Shown: positions 1-5,382, counted from the first letter of the stretch. The stretch: DNA of 6,159 nucleotides from Gammaproteobacteria bacterium (GCA_030635835.1 DAOVYB010000081.1:1-6159); one strand, 5' to 3'. Made by a program: numbers and translations. The notes: generated from the letters alone by a model not told the origin.

Positions 1-90
1 ACTGGTGAAGAAACTATCTTCAAAGCGAAACCGGCTCGTAATGTTGTAAAAATTCAGCCTTTAAAAGCACTAAAAGATATGGCCCTGTAG
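1..90 (+). CDS. HU-family DNA-binding protein, C-terminal end (5' truncated by window)
   Basis: The window opens inside a plus-strand frame that runs from base 1 to a TAG at 88-90 and gives 29 residues beginning TGEETIFKAKPARNVV and ending PLKALKDMAL. This matches the end of HU/IHF-type nucleoid proteins: the tail of the DNA-binding beta-arm (the usual NPATGE turn, here TGEE) followed by the last strand and the final helix, usually written KALKDxV. Members are about 90 residues long, so roughly two thirds of the gene lies to the left. The family binds and bends DNA as a dimer in the nucleoid. Which paralogue this is cannot be decided from the tail. A hairpin terminator follows 20 bases after the stop. 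Confidence 0.82.
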   Translation, partial: TGEETIFKAKPARNVVKIQPLKALKDMAL

Positions 91-110
91 TAATACCAAT
101 ACCGGCTATT

Positions 111-140
111 AAAAAAGGGGCACACATTGCCCCTTTTTTT
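111..140. terminator. Bidirectional Rho-independent terminator
   Basis: A perfect 11-bp stem consists of six A, four G and C (111-121) pairing with G, four C and six T (129-139), around the 7-base loop ACACATT. It carries a T-run on the plus strand. Because the left arm starts with an A-run, the minus-strand transcript also ends in U residues. It lies between the HU-family stop at 90 and the convergent yfaZ-type stop at 174, so it can end transcription from both sides. Confidence 0.9.
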
Positions 141-168
141 ATTCTTAATTTATAACTACTACTGTTAA

Positions 169-190
169 TTAATTTAAAAACTTAAATTAA
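169..190. repeat. AT-only inverted repeat over the stop codon of the YfaZ-family gene
   Basis: TTAATTTAA (169-177) and TTAAATTAA (182-190) are perfect 9-base reverse complements separated by AAAC. The repeat covers the minus-strand stop codon (174-176) and the last codons of the gene. The arms contain no G or C, so the RNA hairpin would be weak. It may be a 3'-end structure or simply AT-rich sequence. Confidence 0.4.
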
Positions 191-731
191 GTCCAAAATA
201 AACACCTTTATCAATCACGACAGTTCCGGCATTTGTAATAGGTGCATCAATATGCTGATAGCCGCCTGAAATTCTTGCCTGTGGTGTTATTTGAAAATTC
301 ATGTAAACACCATATTCCGTTAAACCTGCTGCATCTGCAAAAGAAACCACGCCCGGAGCAGTAAAATAAAAAATACCGGTACCAAAGCCACCCCATGATT
401 CCGGCGCTAACAATAAATCCCCACCAACTGCAATTGCACCTATTGTATAAGGGGAAAACTGTGCATAGTAAGCACGGGCACCAATAGCAACAATCAGTGG
501 AATTGAAACACTCTCACCTCGAACCAACAGACCAGCATTTACCATTGTGCTGCCATTCTGGTTATATAAAAAACCTGCTTCGAGTTCGAGACGGCCAAAA
601 TCCTGACCAAAAGCTTCTGTAAGATACATAAATCGAGCACTATCATTAGCTAACTGAATATTAATTTCTTGCGAAGAAGCAACATTACTCATTAATAATG
701 CGGTTACCAATAATATAATTCGTGTAGACAT
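174..731 (-). CDS. YfaZ-family outer-membrane beta-barrel protein
   Basis: This encodes a 185-residue exported protein. The start chosen is the ATG at 731-729, because it begins a clean signal peptide (MSTRIILLVTALLMSNVASS, cleavage near residues 20-21) and has AAGAGG nine bases upstream. An upstream in-frame ATG at 776 would add 15 residues, several of them charged, before the signal peptide. The mature part alternates short hydrophobic/aromatic strands with Gly and Asn turns, has AFGQDFGRLELEAGF early and APESWGGFGTGIFYFTAPG in the middle, and ends VYFGLNLSF. The terminal Phe is a typical outer-membrane insertion signal. This pattern and length fit the YfaZ family (about 180 residues), whose function is poorly known. 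It is the last gene of the minus-strand block, 103 bases after the HDOD gene and just before the shared terminator. Another small barrel family cannot be excluded. Confidence 0.78.
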   Translation of the reverse strand: MSTRIILLVTALLMSNVASSQEINIQLANDSARFMYLTEAFGQDFGRLELEAGFLYNQNGSTMVNAGLLVRGESVSIPLIVAIGARAYYAQFSPYTIGAIAVGGDLLLAPESWGGFGTGIFYFTAPGVVSFADAAGLTEYGVYMNFQITPQARISGGYQHIDAPITNAGTVVIDKGVYFGLNLSF

Positions 732-776
732 AAACGTTTTCCTCTTAAAACAGACTGAGCTATATCGTAATTTCAT

Positions 777-806
777 AATATTTATTTTATGCGAAAGTTA
801 TGCCAA
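777..806 (-). promoter_or_regulatory. Candidate promoter for the YfaZ-family gene
   Basis: On the minus strand, TTGGCA (806-801, one mismatch from the -35 consensus) is followed after 18 bases by AATATT (782-777, four of six -10 matches). This would start transcription near 770, about 40 bases ahead of the chosen ATG. It suggests the gene may be transcribed apart from the HDOD gene upstream. It was found by eye only. Confidence 0.35.
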
Positions 807-834
807 GGTACACCGTATATTCAGGCAAAAGCAT

Positions 835-1680
835 TTAACCCAACATTGCCATGATGTTACGTATATCCTGATCAGCTTCAAATAAAACTTCTAAACTGGC
901 ATCAGCACCCAATTTGCTCAACGATAATTTTTGAAATGCCGGAATCGACAATAAAGGCGGCAGATTTGAATAACGTTCACTTCCAAAATAACTGTGCATC
1001 TGAGCAACAATCACAACATCAGTATAATCTGCATCTTCAGCACTGGTACGCAACCAGTTTTCAGCTTCTGTAGCGGCAGTACTTAATGCTTCATCAAAAT
1101 TCCAGTTCTGTAATATTTGCTGACCAAGCGATGCGCGTAAATTTTTTATTACAAAATTTAATTTTTCTTCGGACTGAACAATATCTGGAAATTCAGCAGC
1201 ATAATACAGTACAGGTAAAACACCAATATCATGTAATAAACCTGCTAACAAAGCAGTATCCTCATGTAAATTAGGCGTGACCTTAGCAATGGTTGAAGCA
1301 ATAGCGGCAACATGACAGCTATGATGCCAAAGCTGCTTAACTTTTTTTGCCAGTACTTTATTTTCGGTATTAAAAATATTATTTAATACCAAACAGGTTA
1401 CAAGATCTCGTGTTGTTGACAGGCCAAGCTGATTCACGGCCATTAAACAGTTTTCTACCGGTTTCCGACTTCGATACAAAGGAGAGTTTGCAATTTGAAC
1501 TAAGCGAGCAGTTAAAGAAGGATCAAGTTGAATTAGCTTTACAATATTGCCCAGATTTTCTGCATCATCATATATAGCCTGACGTACACGCACTACAATA
1601 CCCGGCAACGATGGTAAAATTAAACGCCCCGCTTTATGTTCTGTTTGTATTTTTGCTATTAACGTTTGACAGGAATCCAT
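835..1680 (-). CDS. HDOD domain protein (degenerate HD-type signalling protein)
   Basis: This 281-residue cytoplasmic protein is essentially a single HDOD domain (about residues 18-215). N-terminal family marks are LPSLPGIVVRVRQ (22-34), the DPSLTARLVQIANSPLYR block (53-70) and AVNQLGLSTTRDLV (81-94). The HD region gives WHHSCHVAAIA (118-128) and LLAGLLHDIGVLP (144-156), with H150-D151 as the HD pair. Downstream, where catalytic HD and HD-GYP enzymes carry further His ligands, this protein has LRASLGQQIL and ATEAENW. Hydrolase activity is therefore unlikely, as is usual for HDOD proteins, which act as scaffolds or regulators in signalling. The start has AAGAG a few bases upstream. The gene lies 74 bases after the two-domain cyclic-nucleotide-binding gene on the same strand, so co-transcription is plausible. 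No extra effector domain (GGDEF, EAL, receiver) is fused, and the ligand or partner is unknown. Confidence 0.9.
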   Translation of the reverse strand: MDSCQTLIAKIQTEHKAGRLILPSLPGIVVRVRQAIYDDAENLGNIVKLIQLDPSLTARLVQIANSPLYRSRKPVENCLMAVNQLGLSTTRDLVTCLVLNNIFNTENKVLAKKVKQLWHHSCHVAAIASTIAKVTPNLHEDTALLAGLLHDIGVLPVLYYAAEFPDIVQSEEKLNFVIKNLRASLGQQILQNWNFDEALSTAATEAENWLRTSAEDADYTDVVIVAQMHSYFGSERYSNLPPLLSIPAFQKLSLSKLGADASLEVLFEADQDIRNIMAMLG

Positions 1681-1754
1681 CTTTTTCTCTTACATGCCTG
1701 AGCTTTCAACTCTCTCAGATTAACGTATGTATACAGAAAAAGTATAGAAATACC

Positions 1755-2666
1755 TTATTCAGCTAATCCTTTTTGAATAACATCTTCAATATTTTGTACC
1801 AGCTGTTTAAGTTGTTCGACTGATTCAGGTAACCCTGAGCCCGATACACTTTCACGTCGGTTATGTGCAACCAGATCTATTCTTTCCCCCACCTCGGGAT
1901 GTTTTTGAATAAAGTCCAGCATTACAGCGCGTTCAATTCGTAATATATCAACACAGTTGATTGCAGAAACGGTTGCCGCACGCGGTGCACCAGTTAACAC
2001 TGACCATTCACCAAAATAATCACCTGAATGCATTAATGCCAGATTAATTATGCTGCCATCTATATCATGCGAGACACGTGCAGTGCCCCGAATAATAATG
2101 TAAAAATAATCTCCTGCCTCGCCTTCATTTACAATAATGCCTCCAGCAGAGATAACGGAGATTGAGGATGCATCAATTAAAGGTTTTAAAGCGGTTTTAT
2201 CCAGCTGACGAAATAAATCAACACTACGCAAGGCGGTTTCACTTAAACGATTTTTATACCGCTCTAATATTGCACTGTATAGTTCTGAACGTCCGGTAAT
2301 CACTCTTTCAAACAATGCACCGGGAATAGTTAATAATACGCTGGGTTTGCTAACTCTAACGGTTGAGATACGGGGAGAATCAAATAAAGCTGAAATTTCA
2401 CCAAACACTTCTCCGTGTTTTAAATGTGCAAGAACAACCTGATCCTCATCATTACCTTCACTTATTTCAACTTCACCTATGACAACGATAAAAACCCGGC
2501 GATCACTCTCACCTTGTTTACATAATATTTCATCAATCATTGCGGAATGAACCATGCCATGATCAATTAATGTTTGTTTTTCTTCTGTAGTTAATAAATC
2601 ACCAAACGAAGTTTGATTATCGATCGCCTGCTCAATGACATCATAAATTTTCTCATTATTATCCAT
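1755..2666 (-). CDS. Protein with two tandem cyclic-nucleotide-binding (CAP_ED) domains
   Basis: This is a 303-residue soluble protein. Domain 1 (about 20-140) contains the phosphate-binding cassette GEVFGEISALFDSPRIS (85-101), and domain 2 (about 150-268) contains GDYFGEWSVLTGAPRAA (215-231). Both keep the Gly-Glu pair (E90, E220) and the Arg (R99, R229) that contact the sugar and phosphate of cAMP or cGMP in this superfamily, so both could bind a cyclic nucleotide. This is inferred from motif conservation. No DNA-binding helix-turn-helix, kinase or channel segment follows. The C-terminus (about 278-303) is a short charged helix that might mediate dimerisation. The architecture resembles PKA regulatory-subunit-like bacterial proteins without a catalytic partner. 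It is the first gene of the minus-strand block, with AGGA about 11 bases before the ATG and a promoter-like pair at 2791-2819. The HDOD gene follows and is the likeliest functional partner. Confidence 0.9.
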   Translation of the reverse strand: MDNNEKIYDVIEQAIDNQTSFGDLLTTEEKQTLIDHGMVHSAMIDEILCKQGESDRRVFIVVIGEVEISEGNDEDQVVLAHLKHGEVFGEISALFDSPRISTVRVSKPSVLLTIPGALFERVITGRSELYSAILERYKNRLSETALRSVDLFRQLDKTALKPLIDASSISVISAGGIIVNEGEAGDYFYIIIRGTARVSHDIDGSIINLALMHSGDYFGEWSVLTGAPRAATVSAINCVDILRIERAVMLDFIQKHPEVGERIDLVAHNRRESVSGSGLPESVEQLKQLVQNIEDVIQKGLAE

Positions 2667-2745
2667 AACAGTACTTTTCCTGTGGAGGGGGGCAATAAGC
2701 TAAGTGTAAATATTCTGCTGATAAATAAAGCGGGATCAAATCACA

Positions 2746-2761
2746 AAATAATTGATTATTT
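2746..2761. repeat. AT-rich palindrome in the divergent intergenic region
   Basis: AAATAAT (2746-2752) and ATTATTT (2755-2761) are perfect inverted arms around TG. The site lies between the divergent genes, downstream of the minus-strand promoter candidate and upstream of the plus-strand one. It has operator-like symmetry, but its AT-only composition makes chance a real possibility. Confidence 0.3.
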
Positions 2762-2772
2762 GCAAATACATC

Positions 2773-2800
2773 ATTACATTGAGCACTAATTTTATATAAT
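2773..2800 (+). promoter_or_regulatory. Candidate promoter for the secreted rhodanese gene
   Basis: ATTACA (2773-2778, four of six -35 matches), a 16-base spacer and a perfect TATAAT (2795-2800) would start transcription near 2807, about 33 bases before the ATG. The -10 overlaps the -10 of the divergent minus-strand candidate. No clear Shine-Dalgarno sequence is visible before the rhodanese ATG. Confidence 0.5.
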
Positions 2801-2819
2801 CGAATCTTATTATTAACAA
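2791..2819 (-). promoter_or_regulatory. Candidate promoter for the cyclic-nucleotide-binding/HDOD genes
   Basis: On the minus strand, TTGTTA (2819-2814) lies exactly 17 bases from TATAAA (2796-2791). Transcription would start near 2784, leaving a leader of about 118 bases before the ATG at 2666. That leader contains the AT-rich palindrome at 2746-2761. The overlap with the plus-strand -10 suggests the two directions compete for polymerase. Confidence 0.45.
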
Positions 2820-2839
2820 AAAATAAAGCGCATAAAATC

Positions 2840-3721
2840 ATGTTAAAAAAAATACTCTTCTTATCCTTACTCTTTAATTCAGGTTTAGCCTTTTCTTCAT
2901 CGTCTTTTTTAGTTGATATTAACTGGCTACAAAAAAACTTAAACTCACCATCTGTTCGCCTTATTGATATGTCAGATGCCACACAATATCAGCGCTTTCA
3001 TATTCCCGGTGCAACACACCTGCCTTACAGTGCGATTAATTTGCGTAGTAAAAAAGGTGTTAGTTTAAGTGTTGGCAAAGATCACTTAATTAAAATTCTG
3101 GGGTTACTCGGCATTACAGCTAAGCACCATGTTGTGATTTATGATGATATGGGGGGGTTAAATGCAAGTCGTCTTTTCTGGGAACTGGAAAAAATTGGCC
3201 ACAAAAATATCTCGCTGCTAAATGGTGGACTGGTTAAATGGATTCTTGCGGGGAAGAAAGTCACCGCTAATTCAAAAAATATAAAACCTCTTCAATATCA
3301 TGCCAATAAAAATTCCGGCCGTGATAATACTGCGGTAATAGACGATATTATTAATGCAAAACTCAACAATAAAAATATCCTGCTGGATGTGCGCAGCAAA
3401 GAAGAATATGCAGGGCATCCCCGCTATCCCAGAAGTGGGCATATCCCGGGAGCAAAATCATGGGAATGGCTACAGGCTGTTAATTTTGAAAATGCATTTA
3501 TGATGCAAAATCAGAACACAATTAAAACTCAATTAAAGCAGATAGGCATTAGTCAGAAAGATGCAGCCATTACGGTTTATTGTCAGTCAGCACATCGTGC
3601 TTCCCGTGCATATTTTACCCTGCGCCGTTTAGGTTATAAGCAGGTAAAAGTTTATGATGGTTCAATGAGTGAATACAGCCAAATAAAATCTGCACCATTA
3701 AGAAAAGGTTTAACACCTTAA
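2840..3721 (+). CDS. Exported tandem-rhodanese sulfurtransferase
   Basis: This 293-residue protein has a signal peptide (MLKKILFLSLLFNSGLAFSS, cleavage near 18-22) and so is probably periplasmic. It has two rhodanese domains. Domain 1 (about 24-142) has the family marks RLIDMSDATQY, FHIPGATHLPY and LNGGLVKW, but its active-site position reads YDDMGGLNASR with no Cys, as in the inactive N-terminal domains of thiosulfate and 3-mercaptopyruvate sulfurtransferases. Domain 2 (about 160-288) has LLDVRSKEEYAG, SGHIPGAKSWEW and the active loop VYCQSAHRAS, with catalytic C248 and R253. The enzyme would carry sulfane sulfur as a persulfide on C248. The loop is neither the CRxGVTA type nor the CGSGVTA type, so the donor (thiosulfate, mercaptopyruvate or other) cannot be assigned. 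The start is fixed by the signal peptide; upstream sequence lacks a clear ribosome site. It diverges from the cyclic-nucleotide-binding gene. Confidence 0.92.
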   Translation: MLKKILFLSLLFNSGLAFSSSSFLVDINWLQKNLNSPSVRLIDMSDATQYQRFHIPGATHLPYSAINLRSKKGVSLSVGKDHLIKILGLLGITAKHHVVIYDDMGGLNASRLFWELEKIGHKNISLLNGGLVKWILAGKKVTANSKNIKPLQYHANKNSGRDNTAVIDDIINAKLNNKNILLDVRSKEEYAGHPRYPRSGHIPGAKSWEWLQAVNFENAFMMQNQNTIKTQLKQIGISQKDAAITVYCQSAHRASRAYFTLRRLGYKQVKVYDGSMSEYSQIKSAPLRKGLTP

Positions 3722-3738
3722 AATCAATTTCAAGAGGC

Positions 3739-3776
3739 AAAAAAAAACCTTCCTCAGTGCTCAACGGGGGAAGGTT
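3739..3776 (-). terminator. Strong minus-strand Rho-independent terminator
   Basis: Read on the minus strand, AACCTTCC (3776-3769) pairs with GGAAGGTT (3753-3746) around a 15-base loop. Nine T end the structure, two in the stem and seven as a tail (3745-3739). On the plus strand the hairpin is preceded by A and not followed by T, so it does not serve the rhodanese gene (stop 3721). It lies over 400 bases past the yajQ stop, so it ends either a long yajQ read-through transcript or an unannotated minus-strand RNA. Confidence 0.8.
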
Positions 3777-3795
3777 CATGCTAATAAAGCATGAA
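3775..3795. repeat. Second hairpin next to the minus-strand terminator
   Basis: TTCATGCT (3775-3782) and AGCATGAA (3788-3795) form a perfect 8-bp stem around the 5-base loop AATAA. It shares two bases with the terminator stem, so on the minus strand the two hairpins stack head to tail. On the plus strand it is followed 12 bases later by seven T (3808-3814), too far for a classical terminator, though it is the only termination-like signal seen for the rhodanese gene. Confidence 0.6.
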
Positions 3796-3814
3796 AGAAG
3801 GGCCCTATTTTTTT

Positions 3815-3953
3815 AAATCAATATTAAACGTACAAAATATCAGTGAATCTAAGTTGGTATGCTGAATAGCTCTTTCCTGAAGTATCTACACATAATCTAG
3901 TTGCACAAAACACGTCTTTCAAGCTTATTAAGCGACTTTCATGATTAAATTTA
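3815..3953. other. Intergenic stretch without a recognised gene
   Basis: The sequence is AT-rich, with no ORF of meaningful length on either strand and no tRNA-like fold seen. On the minus strand a weak promoter-like pair, TTGTGC, 16 bases, then GATACT, can be read near 3880-3910. It could start a short RNA that ends at the terminator at 3739, but the match is poor. Confidence 0.3.
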
Positions 3954-4168
3954 TTAATAAGGTATCTCGCACTTTTTACAGTTTAATTCAGTACCCAGAT
4001 ATTTTTTCCGACTCGCAGCTACCCCTACACCTTAATCTACTCATGGATCTACTCATGGCCGATTAAACCAGGGGACTTATGCCGTACATACCGGGTATGA
4101 CCACAGTTTAAAATCGCAAACCAGTCGCCATGTTCATTCTTATCAAAATCAACGATTTTCTGCTTCAA
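3954..4168 (-). pseudogene. DUF3565-family gene, frameshifted and interrupted by stops
   Basis: Starting at a TTG (4168-4166) 12 bases past the yajQ stop, the minus strand encodes MKQKIVDFDKNEHGDWFAIL, then NCGHTRYVRHKSP. This is the N-terminal signature of the DUF3565 family (GDWxAxLxCGHxxxVRHxPPW). The frame then closes at TAG 4051-4049. Shifting by one base near 4071-4078 restores the expected PWFNRP, followed by TGA (4055-4053) where the family has Trp. A second TGA and a TAA come next, then the C-terminal part KKYLGTELNCKKCEIPY and a stop at 3956-3954. One restored base gives 216 nt, or 71 residues, a normal size for this family. The Cys/His pattern (CGH, then CKKC) may bind metal, which is an inference. 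A 12-bp tandem duplication lies inside. The family has no function known to me. The gene follows yajQ in the same direction and was probably co-transcribed. Confidence 0.85.
4035..4058. repeat. 12-bp perfect tandem duplication inside the DUF3565 pseudogene
   Basis: ATCTACTCATGG occurs twice back to back (4035-4046 and 4047-4058). On the minus strand each copy contributes a TGA after a Pro codon, so the duplication copied the nonsense codon or occurred beside it. It adds four codons and does not itself change the frame. Confidence 0.9.
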
Positions 4169-4180
4169 CCTGAACCGTCC

Positions 4181-4663
4181 CTAATCACGGAAATTATCAA
4201 ACTGCAAAGGCATATCAAATTCTGCCTGTTTTAAGGTTGCAATGGTTTGTTGCAGGTCATCGCGCTTTTTACCGGTGATTCGAACCTTCTCTCCCTGAAT
4301 TGCAGCCTGAACCTTGAGTTTTTTTTCTTTTATTAACTTAACAATTTTTCGTGAAATTTCCTTATCCAGACCCTGTCGGATGGTGACCCTTTGTTTTACT
4401 TGTTTTCCCAGTTTTGTGGCATCAGCCACTTCCAAACAGGAAATATCAATCTCACGGCGATGTAGTTTATTTTGTAAAATATCCAGCATTTGCTGTAACT
4501 GGATATCCGCATCGGCTGTCATTGTGATGACGTCATCCGCACGTTCAAATGTCGCTTCAACACCGCGAAAATCAAACCGTGTACTCAACTCCCTATTCGC
4601 CTGATCAACCGCATTTGTTACTTCATGAGAATCGACTTCAGAAACCACATCAAAAGATGGCAT
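4181..4663 (-). CDS. yajQ: YajQ, nucleotide-binding protein of the c-di-GMP-linked UPF0234 family
   Basis: This 160-residue cytoplasmic protein begins [20 protein letters not shown] and ends with the family-typical FDNFRD. Length and both ends match E. coli YajQ. Internal marks include [14 protein letters not shown] (about 28-41), [20 protein letters not shown] and [12 protein letters not shown], which form two ferredoxin-like halves. Family members bind nucleotides, and the Xanthomonas homologue is reported to bind cyclic di-GMP and act with a transcription factor. Ligand binding here is inferred. An ATG two codons upstream (4669) is in frame, but AGAGGA (4676-4671) lies 7 bases from the chosen ATG and only one base from the upstream one, so 4663 is the better start. 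A TATAAA (4692-4687) just upstream could be a -10, without a good -35. The DUF3565 pseudogene follows after 12 bases. Confidence 0.97.
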   Translation of the reverse strand: MPSFDVVSEVDSHEVTNAVDQANRELSTRFDFRGVEATFERADDVITMTADADIQLQQMLDILQNKLHRREIDISCLEVADATKLGKQVKQRVTIRQGLDKEISRKIVKLIKEKKLKVQAAIQGEKVRITGKKRDDLQQTIATLKQAEFDMPLQFDNFRD

Positions 4664-4670
4664 GACCATT

Positions 4671-4676
4671 TCCTCT
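4671..4676 (-). promoter_or_regulatory. Ribosome binding site deciding the yajQ start
   Basis: AGAGGA on the minus strand is spaced 7 bases from the ATG at 4663-4661 and only 1 base from the in-frame ATG at 4669-4667. This favours the start that matches the conserved MPSF N-terminus. Confidence 0.75.
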
Positions 4677-4842
4677 AGTTTTTAATTTTATACTCAACCT
4701 AAAAACAGGCGCTTCTACTTACAGGCATGAAATATGCTTAGTATATTTTAGGCAATTATTATCTCACTTTTGAAATATTAATTTAGTTTCAGTTTATACA
4801 AAAAAAGTGGGGACTAGTTCAAAGATTAGTTAAACATTTACA

Positions 4843-4916
4843 ACTATATTGTATCTATCAATACAGGGATACATATGTAACGGACTATATTGAAACATTC
4901 AGTACAGGTACATATG
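4843..4916 (+). repeat. Imperfect tandem duplication of the lipoprotein gene's initiation region
   Basis: Copy 1 (4843-4877) and copy 2 (4884-4916) both begin ACTATATTG and both end TACAGG, a short spacer, then TACATATG. By hand alignment, 28 of 33 paired bases agree, with a 2-base insertion (GA) in copy 1. Copy 2 supplies the AGG and ATG of the lipoprotein gene. Copy 1 has AGGG and an ATG (4875-4877) followed at once by TAA. Confidence 0.75.
4875..4880 (+). promoter_or_regulatory. Start-stop codon pair (ATG-TAA) in the lipoprotein leader
   Basis: ATG at 4875-4877 is directly followed by TAA, with AGGG six bases before the ATG. It lies 33 bases ahead of the lipoprotein ATG. If transcribed, it is a minimal upstream ORF that could capture ribosomes. 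TGTATC (4850-4855) and GATACA (4868-4873) can pair and would place its ribosome site in or beside a hairpin loop. A regulatory role is inferred. Confidence 0.35.
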
Positions 4917-5225
4917 AAAAAGACATCGCTGACAATATTATTTGCTCTCATGGCCGCTGGTAGCCTTTCTGGCTGCAATTTAATGCAAACCCATGATGAT
5001 ATTGCCTCCGCATGTGAGCAAGGCATTCAAAGCCTTAATTCTCACTTGAATACCGGCACACAGACTATCCATCAGACCAACTTAAGCCGTGCAAACTCAT
5101 TATTAGTCGCCGCGCAGGTTCAGCTTCAATTTGCCGAATACCCTGGCTGTGTAGAAAAAGTTAACCGGGCAAGAGCATACTTAAGTGGGCAACAATCGGC
5201 AATTATTGGCCGCTTATCAATATAA
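4914..5225 (+). CDS. Small lipoprotein of unknown function
   Basis: This encodes 103 residues. The ATG at 4914 is chosen over an in-frame TTG at 4890 because it begins a typical lipoprotein signal (MKKTSLTILFALMAAG) ending in the lipobox LSGC with C21 as the lipidated residue. AGG is placed five bases upstream. Residues after C21 are NLMQ, so there is no Asp at +2 and outer-membrane sorting would be expected by the E. coli rule. The mature part looks all-helical: HDDIASACEQGIQSLNSHL, then SRANSLLVAAQVQLQFAEYPGCVEKVNRARAYL. C34 and C79 could form a disulfide in the periplasm. The second helix pair resembles TPR-like or DUF4398-like helical lipoproteins only in a general way, and I do not recognise the family. 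The initiation region is duplicated upstream. A putative metalloprotease gene follows after 157 bases on the same strand. Confidence 0.88.
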   Translation: MKKTSLTILFALMAAGSLSGCNLMQTHDDIASACEQGIQSLNSHLNTGTQTIHQTNLSRANSLLVAAQVQLQFAEYPGCVEKVNRARAYLSGQQSAIIGRLSI

Positions 5226-5366
5226 CGCAAAGTTGTCAGCCCCCACGGCTCTTTAAACTCTGCAATATACACAATTATCCTGTCCTGAACGTATATCACA
5301 ATAAAACAATCCTTTTCAAAATGGACTTTGCGGGATACCCTCGTATTAATTCTAAAACTATCTGTC

Positions 5367-5372
5367 AGGGAG
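5367..5372 (+). promoter_or_regulatory. Ribosome binding site supporting a GTG start
   Basis: AGGGAG lies 10 bases before GTG at 5383-5385. The reading frame is closed upstream by TAA at 5353-5355, and no ATG, GTG or TTG lies between, so this GTG is the best available start although the spacing is at the long end. Confidence 0.6.
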
Positions 5373-5382
5373 ACACCGATTC

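Noticed and set aside
1086..1274. Plus-strand ORF of 62 codons inside the HDOD gene
   Set aside because: It is antisense to a clearly recognised coding region, with no ribosome site or domain resemblance.
1690..1715. CTGAG/CTCAG inverted repeat upstream of the HDOD gene
   Set aside because: A 5-bp stem with an 11-base loop is expected by chance in this length of sequence.
2659..2982. Minus-strand ORF of 107 codons across the divergent region
   Set aside because: It overlaps the signal peptide and first domain of the rhodanese antisense, covers both promoter candidates, and the protein has no family features.
3722..4180. CRISPR array, tRNA or known structured RNA in the long non-ORF region
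   Set aside because: There are no regularly spaced repeats and no cloverleaf or conserved RNA signature. The only repeats are the 12-bp tandem pair and the terminator hairpins, and part of the region is explained by the DUF3565 pseudogene.
4314..4604. Plus-strand ORF of 96 codons antisense to yajQ
   Set aside because: yajQ is unambiguous here. The Ser/Cys/Phe-rich product is typical of an antisense shadow frame.
4844..5026. Minus-strand ORF of 60 codons opposite the lipoprotein start
   Set aside because: It overlaps the lipoprotein signal peptide and duplicated leader, with no independent evidence of coding.
5231..5252. Possible terminator after the lipoprotein gene (AGCC-CCCAC-GGCT with flanking AAAG/CTTT)
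   Set aside because: The stem is only 4 bp plus a bulged 4 bp and no T-run follows, so it is too weak to call.
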